Part shown: positions 8,911 through 18,185 of the stretch, piece after piece
Layout of the letters: each line of letters opens with the position of its first letter
Position numbering within the stretch: position 1 is the first letter of the stretch
The notes under the pieces: model-generated
The model's database searches: none
Told to the model about the DNA's origin: nothing
What the model saw: the letters and a program-made list of their open reading frames with translations, nothing else
Origin: Paenibacillus dauci
GTDB taxonomy: Bacteria > Bacillota > Bacilli > Paenibacillales > Paenibacillaceae
Direction of reading: 5' to 3'
Length of the DNA stretch: 64,000 nucleotides
Assembly (NCBI RefSeq): GCF_000971985.1
Contig: NZ_KQ040799.1
Span: 124,001-188,000, forward strand
Translations under genes and position numbers: made by a program

Positions 8911-8953
8911 AAAAAACCACCGGATCGCAATAATAGCGACCCGGTGGTTTTTT
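8911..8953. terminator. Bidirectional terminator between the XRE gene and ugd
   Basis: Perfect 13-bp arms, AAAAAACCACCGG at 8911-8923 and its complement at 8941-8953, with an inner TCGC/GCGA pairing. A-run and T-run flank it on both sides. It ends ugd and so the exopolysaccharide locus on the minus strand. Confidence 0.88.
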
Positions 8954-8977
8954 GACAAAAATTGGTTCAAATTTAGG

Positions 8978-10303
8978 TTAATTGGCTACTATAAAACTAT
9001 CACGCAAGAGTGCTGGACGACCCATGGAATGGTAATCCAGGCCAGTTGCTTTGATCCGTTCGGCACTGTATACATTGCGTCCGTCGATCAGTACAGGATT
9101 GTTCATAACCGCCTGAACTTCTACCAGATCGACATTTACAAACTCGCCCCATTCGGTAAGCAGGCAGATTGCATCGCAGCCGCGCGCAGCTTCGATGGCA
9201 TTTTCTGCATAAGTCACGGATGGGTGATCGTACTCACGACGGAAGTTATCTGCTGCTACTGGATCGAATACCTGTGGCAACGCACCGAATTCAACCAGTT
9301 TTGGCACGATCTCCAGGGATGGTGCATCACGAACATCATCGGTATCCGGTTTGAATGCCAGACCCCATACTGCAATCTTCTTGCCACTGAGGGTACCGAG
9401 TGAATCCAGCAGCTTGTCGATCACGGCCCAGCGCTGGGACTGGTTCACTTCAACTACAGATTTGAGCAGTTTGAAATCATATTCCACGTTACCGGCAATC
9501 TGGATCAGTGCATGTGTATCTTTCGGGAAGCAAGAACCGCCATAACCGATACCTGCATTCAGGAAGGAAGCGCCGATACGACGGTCCATACCCATACCTT
9601 TGGCTACCTGATCCACATCAGCGCCTACTTTGTCGCAGATATTGGCAATCTCATTGATAAAGGAGATTTTGGTAGCAAGGAACGCGTTGGAAGCGTATTT
9701 GATCATCTCGGCACTACGGATATCCGTAATAACCAGGTTTTCGGTCAGTGGTCTGTGCAGAGCAATCAGCATATCGGCTGCTTGTTGTGTCTCTACACCG
9801 ATAACGAGACGATCCGGGTTGAATGCATCTTTGACAGCAGATCCTTCACGCAGGAATTCCGGCATGGAAGCTGTTGCAAATGGTTGATCTGTCAGGCTGG
9901 CAATGATGCTGTTAACACGTTCGTTCGTGCCGACAGGTACGGTACTTTTCACAGCTACTACGGTGTAACCGTTAATTGAAAGCGCAATCTCGCGTGCAGC
10001 GGCCTCGATATATTCAAGATTCGCTTCACCGGATGGCAGTGGTGGTGTACCTACAGCAATGATAACCAGATCAGATTCCGGTACAGAAGCACTCAGATCT
10101 GTTGTGAAAGAAAGACGACCTTCCTCTACATTACGCAGCATAATTTCCTGAAGGCCTGGCTCATAGATTGGAACGCCGCCATTTTTCAATGTTTCGATTT
10201 TAGCCGGGATTTTATCTACACATGTTACGGTATTTCCGACTTCTGCAAAGCATACACCAGACACTAGACCAACATAACCTGTACCAATAACTGTAATTTT
10301 CAT
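8978..10303 (-). CDS. ugd: UDP-glucose 6-dehydrogenase
   Basis: 441 residues, typical length. It has an N-terminal NAD Rossmann motif GTGYVGL (7-13), the catalytic cysteine in GGSCFPKD (Cys258) and a C-terminal UDP-binding domain ('WGLAFKPDTDDVRDAPS'). It oxidises UDP-glucose to UDP-glucuronate with two NAD+. It is the promoter-distal gene of the exopolysaccharide locus and uses the UDP-glucose made by GalU, so it supplies the acidic sugar of the polymer. It could equally serve teichuronic acid synthesis. About 290 bp separate it from the next locus gene, so it may have its own promoter. Confidence 0.95.
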   Translation of the reverse strand: MKITVIGTGYVGLVSGVCFAEVGNTVTCVDKIPAKIETLKNGGVPIYEPGLQEIMLRNVEEGRLSFTTDLSASVPESDLVIIAVGTPPLPSGEANLEYIEAAAREIALSINGYTVVAVKSTVPVGTNERVNSIIASLTDQPFATASMPEFLREGSAVKDAFNPDRLVIGVETQQAADMLIALHRPLTENLVITDIRSAEMIKYASNAFLATKISFINEIANICDKVGADVDQVAKGMGMDRRIGASFLNAGIGYGGSCFPKDTHALIQIAGNVEYDFKLLKSVVEVNQSQRWAVIDKLLDSLGTLSGKKIAVWGLAFKPDTDDVRDAPSLEIVPKLVEFGALPQVFDPVAADNFRREYDHPSVTYAENAIEAARGCDAICLLTEWGEFVNVDLVEVQAVMNNPVLIDGRNVYSAERIKATGLDYHSMGRPALLRDSFIVAN

Positions 10304-10465
10304 TATTCACACTCCCATTTCTGTTTGTAGTTGAGTACTGAAATCCATGCTATTTTCACCAAGCGATTGGGCAACCTCTATTCACGTATAATGTTAATCA
10401 ACCGATATAGTCTGTATAAGAATTGGTGTATCCAATCTCATATCTATATTTGGAGGCTGATCATT

Positions 10466-10567
10466 ATGAGAAATCAGGGAAATCCGACATTTGCCAAAGG
10501 TTGTCTGTGGGGCACTGCCCTGTCTCTGCTGCTGTGGGCCGCTATCCTCTGGATGGTCATGCACTGA
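10466..10567 (+). CDS. Small membrane protein (33 aa)
   Basis: The ATG at 10466 is preceded by TGGAGG (spacing about 9), a strong ribosome site. The product has a polar N-terminus (MRNQGNPTFAKG) and one hydrophobic helix of about 20 residues rich in Leu and Trp, ending Met-His. A TATAAT hexamer lies at 10387-10392. It is on the plus strand between two minus-strand exopolysaccharide genes. The open frame extends upstream to 10331, but nothing supports the longer form. Function is unknown; expression is not proven. Confidence 0.5.
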   Translation: MRNQGNPTFAKGCLWGTALSLLLWAAILWMVMH

Positions 10568-10591
10568 CCCATCAGCAATACGTCTGATCCA

Positions 10592-11755
10592 CTATACTTT
10601 TACATGCTGTAAAAGATTATGAATATAATCCGTAATATCAGTCAGTGACGCACCGGAAGTTTTATCTTCCCTGGTGTATGGAAAAGCATCAGACGGTTCA
10701 TCGTTCCATACTTCCAGGCCCTGTTCCGACATCAGATCGAGCTGCTGTATTTCTTCCCAAGACATTAACGTTACCGGATGTTCCAGCGGAATAGCCGCAA
10801 TCGTATGACGGTCTTCATAGAAACTGCTTCGGTTCAGCAGAACCAGCGGCTTGTTCAGCTCTACCGCTTCACATATCGTGCCCCAGCCTGGCTTGGTAAT
10901 CACGAGGTCGGCAGCAGCCACATAATTCTGTGACTCGCTATAGTCGGCAGGAATATGTGAAATATTCGGTCGCTCGATATCCATATTTGCCGATACGATA
11001 AACCGGCAGTTCTCACTGTCCCATAGCTTCAGCGCAGACAATTCGTCTACCTGAATACTCATGCCCAGTGCGAAAAAGATCAATTTGCTTTGTCCATCCG
11101 GATTCAGTTCCTCACGGATACGCTGGACTTCGAGCTGATCAGGACGCCGGCAGAAAAATCCGGTATTAATCCTGCCTTTACAGCCCCACGCCGGTTCGGC
11201 GCAGCCTGCGAGGCCAATAAAATGATCCATCCGTGCATAAGCTTCACGTAGTCCGTTCAGTTCATGCAGCTCCAGCATATCGCGGTAGGCCGTATACCAG
11301 GTGAAGTTGGAAATGCCAAGCGATTCTACGCCTACTCTCCATGCAGCAGCAATTGGAATCGGCGAAATGTCACTGATTACCAGCTGTGCACCGCTTTCCT
11401 GCAAAAATCGTACTTCCATAACTAATTTTTCTTCAAACAACGACATGTCGCTATTATATTGTTCGCGTAGACGAGGAATATCAGCTGCAATCGAATCCGT
11501 CTGCAGTACATATCCTGTATCCGAGAATGTACGCCGGAACTCCAGCTCATGCGGTCCGCTAGTCTGCAGGGATTCCTGCAGAAAAGACAGTGCCCGGCCT
11601 GAGTTGATAATCAGTCGCATCGGCGTCCCAGTACAGCTTTCCAGCATTTGCCGAATGACGGCAATACTGCGCGTTGCATGTCCATATCCATAATCAGAGA
11701 CGTAGTAACAGATAGTCGTCAGATCTTCAGGCAGTTTTGAGCGATATCTTCCCAT
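10592..11755 (-). CDS. MurG-like GT-B glycosyltransferase in the exopolysaccharide locus
   Basis: 387 residues. The N-terminal 'YVSDYGYGHATRSIAVI' has the glycine-rich GHATR loop of GT-B enzymes related to MurG. The C-terminal 'TKPGWGTICEAVELNKPLVLL' is the nucleotide-sugar site. Related proteins are generally annotated as uncharacterised glycosyltransferases. It overlaps the end of manC by 37 bp, so translation is probably coupled, and it likely adds a sugar to the repeat unit. Donor and acceptor are unknown. Confidence 0.75.
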   Translation of the reverse strand: MGRYRSKLPEDLTTICYYVSDYGYGHATRSIAVIRQMLESCTGTPMRLIINSGRALSFLQESLQTSGPHELEFRRTFSDTGYVLQTDSIAADIPRLREQYNSDMSLFEEKLVMEVRFLQESGAQLVISDISPIPIAAAWRVGVESLGISNFTWYTAYRDMLELHELNGLREAYARMDHFIGLAGCAEPAWGCKGRINTGFFCRRPDQLEVQRIREELNPDGQSKLIFFALGMSIQVDELSALKLWDSENCRFIVSANMDIERPNISHIPADYSESQNYVAAADLVITKPGWGTICEAVELNKPLVLLNRSSFYEDRHTIAAIPLEHPVTLMSWEEIQQLDLMSEQGLEVWNDEPSDAFPYTREDKTSGASLTDITDYIHNLLQHVKV

Positions 11756-13086
11756 GAATGGAACAGCTCCACCAGTTGATTGTTGCGTTCATACATTCCT
11801 GTCTGAACGACGATAAATTCCATTGCGCTTGAAGCGCGCATACTGTGCATGGCTTTGACTGGAATATGCAGTACATTACCTGCACTTACCTGCATCACAT
11901 TGCCGTTAAGAACAAATTCGCCCTCACCTTTGACGATCGTCCATACTTCTTCGCGTTCGGTATGGCTGCGATAGCTGAGGTTATGGGCTTCTTTGAGTCC
12001 AATACGCTTGGTCGATACGCAGCGTCCATCTTCATACTGCTGATCGTCCAGCACATGAACCCATCCCCATTGGCGTTCTTCGAACATTGGGCCCTGATCA
12101 AAATTAACCAGTTCTTTCAGCTTGGGGCTGCTGGCTTTATCAGAGACGAGGATACCATCCGGGCTAACTGCTACTACGACATCTTTCATGCCGAGTACAG
12201 TAACCGGAATATTCGTCTCATTGACCAGATGCGTATTTTCACAGTCAACGCTGATAATCCCGCGTCCGATCTGTACGCTGCTCATTTCCTCGGTCAATGT
12301 GTTCCATGTACCAAGATCTTTCCAGTAGCCGGTATAAGGAACCGCTACGATATTTTCTGCTTTTTCCACGACTTCATAGTCAAAGCTGATCTTCGGCAGA
12401 GCTTCATAGCTGCGCAGGAATTGCTCATATTGGATCGGCATGCCTTTTTGCTCCAGCAGGTTAATAATGTACCCGAGCTTGAAGGCGAATACGCCGCAGT
12501 TCCAAAGAGCTTTCTCGGCAATCAGCTGTTCTGCATATTCTTCCGTCGGCTTTTCCTGAAAGCGGCTGACCGAACGAAGGCCGGTCACGCTTGTTTCGCC
12601 GGACGGGATGATATATCCATATTTGGAAGACGGATACGTTGGCTCTACGCCAATCAGCGCCAGATCCGCATTGGACTCTTCAATCGCGTCTTCAAGGCTG
12701 CGTACCGTTTCAAAGAAATGATTATCGACATAAGGATCGACCGGGAGAATCGTAACGACTTCATCCAGGCTTACACCCTGAATGGAATACAGATAGGTTG
12801 CTGCCAGTGCAATGGCAGGAAACGTATCCCTTCTTTCCGGTTCAATGATCAGTGGTACATCGGCTCCGACTTGACTGCGCATAATCTCCACCTGAGACTT
12901 GCCGGTGGCAATATAGCTGGAATCGCTCAGTCCGCTGATGTCCAGCTGATTCCATACACGCTGAACCATCGATACCAGCTCACCCTGCTCATTTTCCAGC
13001 ACTCTCAAAAACTGTTTGGATCTCGCATCATTGGATAGAGGCCACAGACGCTTTCCTGAACCTCCGGATAAAAGGATAAGTTTCAC
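11719..13086 (-). CDS. manC: Mannose-1-phosphate guanylyltransferase / mannose-6-phosphate isomerase (type II)
   Basis: 455 residues. The N-terminal nucleotidyltransferase domain carries GGSGKRLWP (8-16) and the Lys of 'ARSKQFL'. The C-terminal ~110 residues are a cupin isomerase domain ('HTEREEVWTIVKGEGEFV'). It makes GDP-mannose from mannose-1-phosphate and GTP, and may also convert fructose-6-phosphate. GDP-mannose feeds Gmd and Fcl in this locus and may itself be a donor. No phosphomannomutase gene is present in the window, so that step must be encoded elsewhere. Confidence 0.95.
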   Translation of the reverse strand: MKLILLSGGSGKRLWPLSNDARSKQFLRVLENEQGELVSMVQRVWNQLDISGLSDSSYIATGKSQVEIMRSQVGADVPLIIEPERRDTFPAIALAATYLYSIQGVSLDEVVTILPVDPYVDNHFFETVRSLEDAIEESNADLALIGVEPTYPSSKYGYIIPSGETSVTGLRSVSRFQEKPTEEYAEQLIAEKALWNCGVFAFKLGYIINLLEQKGMPIQYEQFLRSYEALPKISFDYEVVEKAENIVAVPYTGYWKDLGTWNTLTEEMSSVQIGRGIISVDCENTHLVNETNIPVTVLGMKDVVVAVSPDGILVSDKASSPKLKELVNFDQGPMFEERQWGWVHVLDDQQYEDGRCVSTKRIGLKEAHNLSYRSHTEREEVWTIVKGEGEFVLNGNVMQVSAGNVLHIPVKAMHSMRASSAMEFIVVQTGMYERNNQLVELFHSWEDIAQNCLKI

Positions 13087-13149
13087 TCCGATCCCTCCTA
13101 TGTTTTCTGTGTATTTGTTGTCTTACTGGCGAATCATCGGTGATACGGC

Positions 13150-14442
13150 TTACCTGGATTCAGGCAGCATGCTTGGTGACGAGGATGGAGCAACCATGGA
13201 CAGCAGCAGCTGGCGGTATTTCTCCAGCGATACATCACGGCGGAGATGTTTCTCCAGATAGTCTCTTCCGTTTTGACCGACTGTTTGCAGTTCCAGACGA
13301 TCCATTGCATACAATGTCCGGAGTTTTACAGCGACATCATCATAATTTTGAGGCTCTGCCACCAGACCACAGTAGCTTTCCACAATCAGGCGATGCGCTT
13401 CACTTCCTTCCTCGAGTACACCGAGTACCGCTTTACCGGCAGCCATGACTCCGTAGATTTTGCTGGGAACCGATACACCCTTGATTCCCTTCTGATTGAC
13501 AACCAGATGAACGTCAGCGGCATTGAGTGAATATTTCAAATCCTCTTTCGGTTGAAAGGGGAGAAAACACACCTGACCGGATTGAATCAATCCGTGTTGT
13601 TCAGCATAATCCATCATTTTCTTCTTCATGGCCCCTTCGCCGATGAAGGCGAATACCATGTCTTTGCATTCTTTCAGTTTCGGTACGACGCTGATCAGGT
13701 TTTCGAGGTCATAGTACAATCCCAGATTACCGGAGTACATAACGACGAATTTGCCTTCCCAGCCGTTCTCACGAATAAACTGGGCGACACGCGGATGGTC
13801 TTTGCCAACCGGCACAATCTCCTGCTCATTGGTCCAGTTGTTAATCACTGTATTGGCAATCTGTTTGCGACCGCCGAACCGCTTGTCCAGTGTCTCCTGC
13901 ATATCCTTGCCGACCGTAATCACATGATCGGACATGGAGCAGTTGATATTATCAATCGCCCGGGCGATATTGAAAATCCATTTACGATCCGTATAACCGA
14001 CCGCTTCGGCCTGCTCGGGATTGAAATCCTGAATGTTGTAAATATGCTTGGAACGTTTGAATAGTTTACCGATTGTACCGATCAGTCCACCCAGTACCGG
14101 CGGTGTCGAGATCGTGTAGATAAAGTCGGTGTTTTTCTCTTTGAGCAGCTGATACGTTGCGAACCAGAAGTACGTCGAGATGTACTTGATCCGGCTCAGC
14201 TTGTTCTGCTTGTCTACCTCTGGCAGACGAATACGGACAACCTCTATATTCTCCAGACGGTCACGAAGTACCCGGCCTTTGGCACCGGAAGGACTTACAT
14301 AACCCGGAGGACATTCGGCAATGACTGTGATATCAAAGTCATGCTGCAGATACAGACACAACTCGGTCAACAATTGTCCCGTTGAAGCATAATCGGGATA
14401 AAAGTAGTTAATGACAAATACGATTTTCGGTTTATCCTTCAC
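13150..14442 (-). CDS. Glycosyltransferase family 4, WbuB-like
   Basis: 430 residues, GT-B. The N-terminal 'NYFYPDYASTGQLLTEL' is characteristic of the WbuB-like subgroup. The donor domain starts at 'VVMYSGNLGLYYDLENLI' (about 235) and carries the Glu-rich nucleotide-sugar site near 'LEEGSEAHRLIVESYCGLV'. It acts at the cytoplasmic membrane face on the undecaprenyl-linked repeat unit. The ATG at 14442 has GAGAGGG upstream. WbuB relatives use UDP-sugars such as L-FucNAc; the donor here is unknown. Confidence 0.9.
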   Translation of the reverse strand: MKDKPKIVFVINYFYPDYASTGQLLTELCLYLQHDFDITVIAECPPGYVSPSGAKGRVLRDRLENIEVVRIRLPEVDKQNKLSRIKYISTYFWFATYQLLKEKNTDFIYTISTPPVLGGLIGTIGKLFKRSKHIYNIQDFNPEQAEAVGYTDRKWIFNIARAIDNINCSMSDHVITVGKDMQETLDKRFGGRKQIANTVINNWTNEQEIVPVGKDHPRVAQFIRENGWEGKFVVMYSGNLGLYYDLENLISVVPKLKECKDMVFAFIGEGAMKKKMMDYAEQHGLIQSGQVCFLPFQPKEDLKYSLNAADVHLVVNQKGIKGVSVPSKIYGVMAAGKAVLGVLEEGSEAHRLIVESYCGLVAEPQNYDDVAVKLRTLYAMDRLELQTVGQNGRDYLEKHLRRDVSLEKYRQLLLSMVAPSSSPSMLPESR

Positions 14443-14511
14443 ATTTATCCCTCTCTAGCGTTTGGATTTTAAAACGCGATGTTCCATAGTGCTTGGTGCG
14501 TATGCACGTTA

Positions 14512-15096
14512 CTACTTTACGATGTGTACAGCAGGAGTCTGTTGTTCTTCCGGGAACCGGTGCTTATGAAAAGCAGCGGGGAAGCCGATGTGGACTTCGT
14601 TTCTCGGAATGTCTTTGACTACTGTACTGCGTGCTCCGGCGACTCCCAGTTCATGGATAGTGATGCCTGGATAGACAAATACGTCGCTTGCCACCCATGC
14701 GCCATCCTTGATGATGATCGGCTTGGTAATCAGGCCGAACGTAGGGTCGCTGAGCTTGTGGCTGCCGGTGCACAGATAGGAATTCTGTGAGATGACACAC
14801 TGGCTACCGATTACGATCTCATCCAGACTGTAGAATTCAACGTTGTCTCCAATCCAGGAGTGTTCACCGATCGTGACTTTCCATGGATAGGTGAATTTGG
14901 CGGTTGGACGAACTCTTACGCCCGGTGCCAACCTGGCACCAAAAGCATTAAGCAGGAATCGTCTCCAGCCGTACATATTATGCAGCGAGAAACGGAACAG
15001 CGTCCCTTGAATGAACCACCAGATCAGGCAGTACCAGCCGGGTTTGCCACGCGAGTATTCTGCCTGTGTGTATTGATCCAGTCTGATTTGCGTCAT
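14512..15096 (-). CDS. WcaF-like hexapeptide-repeat acetyltransferase
   Basis: 194 residues. The N-terminal segment, around 'PGWYCLIWWFIQGTLFRFSL', is typical of the WcaF subgroup of colanic-acid acetyltransferases. A left-handed beta-helix follows ('GARLAPGVRVRP', 'IGEHSWIGDNVEFYS', 'VIGSQCVISQNSYLCTGSH'). It is expected to transfer acetyl from acetyl-CoA to a sugar of the repeat unit. It lies between two GT4 genes with about 40-70 bp gaps. Confidence 0.88.
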   Translation of the reverse strand: MTQIRLDQYTQAEYSRGKPGWYCLIWWFIQGTLFRFSLHNMYGWRRFLLNAFGARLAPGVRVRPTAKFTYPWKVTIGEHSWIGDNVEFYSLDEIVIGSQCVISQNSYLCTGSHKLSDPTFGLITKPIIIKDGAWVASDVFVYPGITIHELGVAGARSTVVKDIPRNEVHIGFPAAFHKHRFPEEQQTPAVHIVK

Positions 15097-15135
15097 TTCC
15101 GTCTCCTCCCTTCCGGCGGCAGGGCTGCTGCCGCT

Positions 15136-16398
15136 CTACTCTGCCGGTGCGGACTCGGAATATACCGATGCTTCCGGCTTGCCGCTGATAGCGCGGCGCA
15201 GTACTTTGTCGAGCTTACCGGCTACCACTTCGTGGGCACAGTCGCTGACCAGCCATTCCATGGCTCTGACAGGATACAGGCTGTACTGCTGTGGATGAGC
15301 AAGAATCTCGTTCAATCCGGCAGCCAGCTCTTTGGGATCATCATTATCATAAGTAACAAACATATTCTGGTTAATCACATTGATATCAGACACGCCGGAG
15401 GTGAGAACCAGCTTGCCGTATTTGATGTATTCCACGACTTTGGACGGGAACGAACATTCACTGAAGCTGATTTTCTCGCGCTGCGTGTTAACGAACAGGT
15501 CAGCGGTCTCCATCAGCTGTGCATAATCGTGATCATCCAGGAATCCATGGAAGGTAATCTTAATTTGTGGATTCTGATGGCTCTGGATAAACTGCTTGAG
15601 CTTGTCTTCCAACGGACCGTAGCCGGTAATATCCAGCTCCAGCTTGCGGCCGGTGTTCACATAAGGAAGGGCATCCAGCAGAATCTCAATACCGCGATCA
15701 TAATCCAGTCGTCCGGAGTAGACCATCCGGAACGGGCGCTCGTCCGTTCCCAGATCGACTTCGCGGACCGGTTTCAGTCTGGACGGATGAACCGTACCGC
15801 CGCGTACGACGGTGTAGTTGTCCGTGCTGACTCTTTTCTTCAGTACCGATGTAACGAGTACGGCACCATCCAGCAGCTTGTTCGCAAATTTCTCAACTGC
15901 CACGGACAATTTTTTGTAGTGTTTGTTAGTCTCGGTAACAGCGTAGATACCATCTTCGTATTCCACGATCAGTGGTACACGATACAGCAGTTTGAACAGG
16001 ATCGCCGGCAGCGCCGTCTCCAGACGGTAGTTGTAAAAGACAACCGCTCTTGGTTCCTTTTTGTGTTCCCGGTTCCAGCGTACGAGCTGGAAAAAGGTAG
16101 TGAACAACGTCATCAGCAGGCTCACGCCTTTGAGATCCACTGTTCCGGGATAAACTACTTCACTGTTGTTACCGATTGGATAAGCATCCCTGCTAAACCA
16201 TTTCATCGTGTTTTGCTTGAGCAGCAGCGGAGAGATCACGGTAATATCATTGCCGCTCTCTTCCATGGCCAGCAAAATGCAATCGATTTTCTTGTTACCC
16301 GCCGTATGCTTGGCGCTATATCCCCTCTTTTGCTGTAACTGGGTGTTGACGTAAGGGGCGACGTATGCGACTGACTTCGTTTCCACGGATTTCACCAC
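15136..16398 (-). CDS. Glycosyltransferase family 4
   Basis: 420 residues. The first strand 'SVAYVAPYVNTQ' fits the GT4 N-terminus, which supports the GTG start at 16398 although it overlaps the polymerase gene by 83 bp. The donor domain begins near 'FRMVYSGRLDYDRGIEILL' (about 225), with 'FSECSFPSKVVEYIKYG' as the nucleotide-sugar site. The ribosome site is weak (GAGAG), consistent with translational coupling. A later ATG, about codon 46, would remove the first strand and is disfavoured. Confidence 0.87.
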   Translation of the reverse strand: MVKSVETKSVAYVAPYVNTQLQQKRGYSAKHTAGNKKIDCILLAMEESGNDITVISPLLLKQNTMKWFSRDAYPIGNNSEVVYPGTVDLKGVSLLMTLFTTFFQLVRWNREHKKEPRAVVFYNYRLETALPAILFKLLYRVPLIVEYEDGIYAVTETNKHYKKLSVAVEKFANKLLDGAVLVTSVLKKRVSTDNYTVVRGGTVHPSRLKPVREVDLGTDERPFRMVYSGRLDYDRGIEILLDALPYVNTGRKLELDITGYGPLEDKLKQFIQSHQNPQIKITFHGFLDDHDYAQLMETADLFVNTQREKISFSECSFPSKVVEYIKYGKLVLTSGVSDINVINQNMFVTYDNDDPKELAAGLNEILAHPQQYSLYPVRAMEWLVSDCAHEVVAGKLDKVLRRAISGKPEASVYSESAPAE

Positions 16399-17581
16399 TC
16401 TCTATCTTTTCGTTTAGTCTCATTCTGCTGGTATCCAGGAACATCAGTACGATGAACACGGGCTGGAACAGCATATTCTCCGTTGAGAAGACAATCACCA
16501 GACCGATAAAGATGAGCAGTGTCTGAAACACGCCGCCAATCGGCCTGAGCAGTTGAAAGAAATAATAAATCATCAGAATCAGCAGCAATGGCAGTCCGAA
16601 CTGGTATCCAAAAGTCAGCAGCGAGTTGGAAGAATCGGGTATACCGTATCGTTCCATCAGCACTTCATTATTCTGGAATCCCCAGCCAACAAGCGGCTTC
16701 TCCACCAGCAGCTGCAGATTGGATGTGGTATCCAGTGAACGCCGGTTAAAGGAAGCATTATCATCCTGGAACTTGTCGGTAATAACGCCGCTCTGGACAA
16801 TGAACAGTGCGAGCGGGATAAATACAATCAGTGACATGACCATTCGTGCCATCTGCTCGCGCTTGCCATTGCGAATCACATAAGCCAGGTAAATCAGTGC
16901 GCAGATCATATACCCCGAGGTAGACATGGTCGTCAGCAGGGTAGCCGTCAGGATAAGCAGTTTCCATTTCGGCACTTTCCGGTTGGTGAACAGCATCAGG
17001 AAAATGCCCAAATTCAGAAATACCTGATAAGCGCCCGGCTCCCAGAAGATTCCCTGGTTACGTGTCATGTTCCACAATCCGTATACATGAAAAGGCGTAA
17101 TCCGATAAGCGCCTCCCCATACCGGAGTCGGTGGAACGAGCTGGCGCACCAGCGCCGCATCCAGCACACCTGCCAGATAAAACGGCATGCCCAGCAGGGC
17201 AAGCGCCACGATCAGCCATTGATAACTTTTGGCTGCCTGGCGGAGATCGATCCGGTTCAGAACCATGAATACCGCCGCCATCTTGAGAATCAACCCGATA
17301 TAGCCATTCAGATTATTCTGATACATCAGCATATTAAACAGGAGAAAGATAACGATTAGCAGCAGAATCAGGAACTGTTTGGGTTCAATCCGTTTCGGAA
17401 AATAGAACACCAGCGCAATCGCGAATAAAATCATGATGAATTCGGAGTACATCAGTTTACCGAATAATACAGAGCCCGATGTAATCACAATGAGCATGAC
17501 GGTCAAAAACGTCAGGAACTTGCTTTTGACCGTGATGTCATTAGGATTGGACAGCGTATATGGATTTAACGTCATTATCAT
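16316..17581 (-). CDS. Polysaccharide polymerase, Wzy/O-antigen ligase-like membrane protein
   Basis: 421 residues with about ten to eleven hydrophobic segments and a larger extracytoplasmic loop around residues 145-185 ('VRQLVPPTPVWGGAYRITPFH', 'NMTRNQGIFWEPGAYQVFL'), the typical layout of Wzy polymerases. It would join repeat units on the outer face of the membrane after Wzx export. It overlaps the acetyltransferase gene upstream by 41 bp and the GT4 gene downstream by 83 bp. Sequence alone cannot separate polymerase from ligase, but this context supports polymerase. Confidence 0.82.
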   Translation of the reverse strand: MIMTLNPYTLSNPNDITVKSKFLTFLTVMLIVITSGSVLFGKLMYSEFIMILFAIALVFYFPKRIEPKQFLILLLIVIFLLFNMLMYQNNLNGYIGLILKMAAVFMVLNRIDLRQAAKSYQWLIVALALLGMPFYLAGVLDAALVRQLVPPTPVWGGAYRITPFHVYGLWNMTRNQGIFWEPGAYQVFLNLGIFLMLFTNRKVPKWKLLILTATLLTTMSTSGYMICALIYLAYVIRNGKREQMARMVMSLIVFIPLALFIVQSGVITDKFQDDNASFNRRSLDTTSNLQLLVEKPLVGWGFQNNEVLMERYGIPDSSNSLLTFGYQFGLPLLLILMIYYFFQLLRPIGGVFQTLLIFIGLVIVFSTENMLFQPVFIVLMFLDTSRMRLNEKIESGEIRGNEVSRIRRPLRQHPVTAKEGI

Positions 17582-18185
17582 TCACTTCCAAACGTTTGAT
17601 CACTTTGGCAGGCACTCCGGCTGCAATACAGTTCGGAGGGATCGAGCTTGAGACGATACTGCCTGCGCCGATGATGCTGTTTTTGCCAATCGTCACACCT
17701 TTTAACACAATCGAGTTGGCGCCGACCCATACATTGTCTTCGATGGTCGTTGCCGCTGTGCCGATATCGTCAGGCTGCTTGTTGAAGCGCCGTCCTTCCG
17801 GCTTGATCGGATGAAAATCCGTATCGCTAATCTGCACGTTCACACCCAGCATGACTTCGTTGCCGATATGAACACTCGACATGGCGCAGATACTTGCTCC
17901 GCTAATTCCCACATCGTTGCCGATCGTAATACGGGCGCCGCTGCGCAGTGTACGAATCACAGTCCGGTGATTCAGTCCGATCGGATTACTGTAATCCGAT
18001 GAACACAGAATCGCATTGCTGCCAATCGTAATCTGGCTGCCCGGCTCCTGATCCACAATCGGCATACCGACTGCGATCAGATTGGGACCAAAGGAAATCC
18101 GCTGTTCCTTGAATATCCGGCGAGTCATCCAGGTCGAACATTTCTTGGCTACTTTGCGTTTTACTTTGATAAAAGAATTAATCAT
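17541..18185 (-). CDS. Hexapeptide-repeat O-acetyltransferase
   Basis: 214 residues dominated by left-handed beta-helix hexads ('ITIGNDVGISGASICAMSSV', 'VWVGANSIVLKGVTIGKNSI'), with the 'DTDFHPI' loop holding the catalytic His seen in maltose/galactoside acetyltransferase relatives. It probably acetylates a repeat-unit sugar. A basic N-terminal ~30 residues ('KVKRKVAKKCSTWMTRR') may associate with the membrane. The gene overlaps the preceding GT4 by 4 bp. Confidence 0.87.
   Translation of the reverse strand: MINSFIKVKRKVAKKCSTWMTRRIFKEQRISFGPNLIAVGMPIVDQEPGSQITIGSNAILCSSDYSNPIGLNHRTVIRTLRSGARITIGNDVGISGASICAMSSVHIGNEVMLGVNVQISDTDFHPIKPEGRRFNKQPDDIGTAATTIEDNVWVGANSIVLKGVTIGKNSIIGAGSIVSSSIPPNCIAAGVPAKVIKRLEVNDNDVKSIYAVQS

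Noticed and set aside
11845..13038. 397-codon open frame on the plus strand
   Set aside because: It lies wholly antisense to manC, has no ribosome site, and reads as a Phe/Arg/Cys-rich protein with no domain. It arises from codon bias of the real gene.
14860..16338. 492-codon open frame on the plus strand
   Set aside because: Antisense to a GT4 gene and the acetyltransferase, both of which have clear family motifs; no ribosome site or recognisable domain.
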